DNA of 64,000 nucleotides from an uncultured Dehalococcoidia bacterium. GTDB lineage: Bacteria > Chloroflexota > Dehalococcoidia > Lucifugimonadales > Lucifugimonadaceae. Under the pieces are notes generated by a model. That model searched no databases. It was not told where the DNA came from and worked only from the letters and a program-made list of their open reading frames with translations. Both the position numbers and the translations under genes were made by a program. This document shows positions 62,407 to 64,000 of this stretch, piece after piece. Every line of letters starts with the position of its first letter. Within the stretch, counting starts at the first letter, position 1. The stretch spans positions 1 through 64,000 of the forward strand of contig CAJXEJ010000004.1 of assembly GCA_913052475.1 (NCBI GenBank), in the 5' to 3' direction.

Positions 62407-63681
62407 TTACTCGAGCTCGTGTTCTGTCTCGCTCTGCTCAACGAGTGCAAACACTTTTTGAACTACTTCGGCTCCACTATCTTCTTCGCTGCGCAGGAAA
62501 CTGATCGGATCGGCGAGGATTCTGCGAACAAGCGAGCGAGTCATCTTCTCGACCGAGACGGCCTGCTTCTCGGTCAGTCCGTCGAGCTGCCCAAGCGTCT
62601 GCTCGACTTCCTCACGCCTCATCTGCTCCATGCGCGCCCCGAGTGTCTTGATAACCGGCTCGCTATTGATACCCATCAAGCGCTCCTTGAAACGTCGAAT
62701 ACCGTCATCAATCAGGTCCTGTGCCTCTGCTGCAGCCTTTTCACGAAACTCCCAGCTTTTAACCGATTTCGCCTGTAGCTCGGGAAGGCTAATGAGATTT
62801 ACGCCAGCAACGTCAGCCGACGCAGGATCAACGTCACGTGGCATACCCAAATCGAGAATACTCAACTTCCGATCCGGGCGAGTATCGATAACTTCCTTGA
62901 CGACATCGACCATAATCACCGAATCGGTAGAAGCCGTACATGTAATCAGCACGTCTGCCTCGGCGATGGCTTCCGTAATATCTTCGAACGCTACCTGCGG
63001 CGCACCAAGCTCATCGGCAAGAATATTGCCACGGTTCATCGATCGGCTCGCAACAACAATATCGTCTGCCCCGTAGCGTCTCAGTGCTCGAGCGGTCAGC
63101 TTGCCCATCTCACCAGCACCAAGCAGCACTACGCGTAATCCCTTGAAATCGCCCAATGTCGTCTGAAGTTCCTGGACACCGAGCGACGAAACCGAAGTTC
63201 GATTTCGACCCAAGTCCGTCTCTTTACGAATCTTGCGGCTCGTTCGAAGAGCAGCGTGGAACAACCGTGAAAGCATCGGGTCGACAGTGCCAGCCTCGCC
63301 AGCCGCCTGCAAAGCTCGAGTTACCTGTCCGAGTATCTGAGATTCTCCGAGTGCTATCGATTGAAGGCCGGCTGTGACACCGAAAAGTTGTTTGGCTACC
63401 TCGTCTCCAGTAAGGGTGTAGATGTACTCGCTAATACCGGTGATACCAGCATGTTCTGCGACAGCGTCGATATATTCCCTGAGCTGACGCACTCCAACTT
63501 CAGCGTTTTCGGCGACTGAGTAGATCTCGGTGCGGTTGCAGGTCGAGAGGATGACTCCCCCACCGGCGTACGTCGCAAGCCGTCCAAGGTGTCCCTTAAG
63601 CGAATGAGTTGGGACAGCCACACGCTCCAGTACTTCAATTGGAGCGTGATCAATATTTAGCCCTGCGAGTATGAAATTCAA
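62407..63681 (-). CDS. hemA: glutamyl-tRNA reductase
   Basis: 424 aa. Catalytic Cys48 is in VILSTCNRTEIYS, with the GLQSIALGESQILGQVTRAL block, the NADPH-binding motif VVLLGAGEMGKLTARALRRYGADDIVVASRSMNRG and the dimerisation helix IRRFKERLMGINSEPVIKTLG. It reduces Glu-tRNA(Glu) to glutamate-1-semialdehyde, passed to HemL. No hemC or hemD is visible nearby in the window. It starts at ATG 63681. The 222-nt gap to the right separates it from the divergent sulfurtransferase gene. Confidence 0.95.
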   Translation of the reverse strand: MNFILAGLNIDHAPIEVLERVAVPTHSLKGHLGRLATYAGGGVILSTCNRTEIYSVAENAEVGVRQLREYIDAVAEHAGITGISEYIYTLTGDEVAKQLFGVTAGLQSIALGESQILGQVTRALQAAGEAGTVDPMLSRLFHAALRTSRKIRKETDLGRNRTSVSSLGVQELQTTLGDFKGLRVVLLGAGEMGKLTARALRRYGADDIVVASRSMNRGNILADELGAPQVAFEDITEAIAEADVLITCTASTDSVIMVDVVKEVIDTRPDRKLSILDLGMPRDVDPASADVAGVNLISLPELQAKSVKSWEFREKAAAEAQDLIDDGIRRFKERLMGINSEPVIKTLGARMEQMRREEVEQTLGQLDGLTEKQAVSVEKMTRSLVRRILADPISFLRSEEDSGAEVVQKVFALVEQSETEHELE

Positions 63682-63903
63682 ATAAATAAATCTGCCGTTG
63701 AAAGCTCCGACTTTAGATTCTTCGGCATAACCCCAGCCCCTGACTGAAACGGTAGCCAGTTCTAATTACTGTTCGACTGTAAAACTCATCACGATTAATC
63801 GCGCCTTTTACTTAGTAACGTAAAGAGTTCATGATGCTTGGTGATAGCATCTGCAAACCGAAGTTTAAGGTATCAATCAATTAAGAGATTTTCAGCGTGA
63901 CGC

Positions 63904-64000
63904 ATGAGTATTCCATCAATTATCCCGCCAAGTGAACGTGGCTATTCGATTTCAGATGTTTTTGTAACGACCGATTGGCTTTCCGATCACATTTCAGATC
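63904..64000 (+). CDS. rhodanese/sulfurtransferase-like protein, N-terminus only
   Basis: ATG 63904 opens a frame reading SIPSIIPPSERGYSISDVFV, then TTDWLSDHISD, to the window edge. The V-x-T-x-W-L-x-x-H/N-L segment is the N-terminal helix of thiosulfate/3-mercaptopyruvate sulfurtransferases. Only 32 codons are visible, so the identification rests on that segment alone. Confidence 0.5.
   Translation, partial: MSIPSIIPPSERGYSISDVFVTTDWLSDHISD

Noticed and set aside
1-64000. CRISPR arrays or rRNA genes
   Set aside because: No regularly spaced direct repeats and no conserved rRNA segments were seen.

Overview
This 64 kb window is a densely coded bacterial chromosome segment with moderate GC. 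It carries about 50 intact or near-intact protein genes, one tRNA and an unusually visible set of decayed genes. Gene content and style suggest a marine, free-living Chloroflexota bacterium of the SAR202/Dehalococcoidia-like type. The reasons are lipoproteins with Thr-Pro linkers, many short-chain dehydrogenases, RraA-like, ketopantoate-reductase-like, amidohydrolase and MFS genes of a scavenging heterotroph, an F420/NADP-oxidoreductase-type gene, and the recognisable trace of a UGSC-family gene. This assignment is inference from gene content; no rRNA is present to settle it.

Layout. 1-4.2 kb: catabolic accessory genes (Gfo/Idh/MocA start, ketopantoate reductase family, RraA family, SGNH hydrolase, SnoaL-like). 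4.3-6.1 kb: CPA2 antiporter. 6.2-7.3 kb: a wrecked phage terminase gene and a zinc-ribbon ORF, the remains of a prophage. 7.9-11.8 kb: a sugar-type SDR, an Arg/Gly/Asp-rich protein interrupted by TGA, a ROK kinase and a UGSC-like pseudogene. 11.8-15.8 kb: tldD-tldE-HEAT repeat operon. 15.9-18.6 kb: folC and fabF. 18.7-22.8 kb: a complete ferric-iron ABC transporter operon with a perfect palindrome over its predicted -35 box. 23-28.8 kb: two lipoproteins, an AIR-synthase-like protein, the bifunctional RelA/SpoT protein, ribosomal protein S20 and a His-rich protein. 29.3-31.1 kb: lexA with its own operator-like promoter, then an adenosine deaminase pseudogene.

31.3-40.6 kb is mostly housekeeping: tatA; opposing rlmD-like/maf/tatB/tatC with 4-nt overlaps between maf, tatB and tatC; lipA, rsmI, metG, a polyprenyl synthase, nth, and tRNA-Glu with a strong terminator. 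40.7-52.1 kb is a second accessory region. It has SDRs, an alcohol dehydrogenase, a DapA-like aldolase, a 2H-phosphoesterase pseudogene, an amidohydrolase/small-TM/MFS/small-TM operon, a second MFS carrying a palindromic repeat inside its reading frame, and an F420-type reductase/SDR/aldo-keto reductase group. 52.2-55.1 kb: an ABC-2 exporter followed by a MerR regulator. 55.2-64 kb: TPR protein, 10-formyl-THF hydrolase-like protein, alpha/beta hydrolase, mutS2, a LuxR pseudogene, hemL, hemA and the start of a sulfurtransferase-like gene.

Two themes stand out. First, at least eight decayed or truncated genes lie among intact ones, so this genome is shedding accessory DNA without having lost it yet. 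Second, at least three families of short palindromic repeats are scattered through the window, one of them inside a coding sequence and another apparently supplying a possible start codon.
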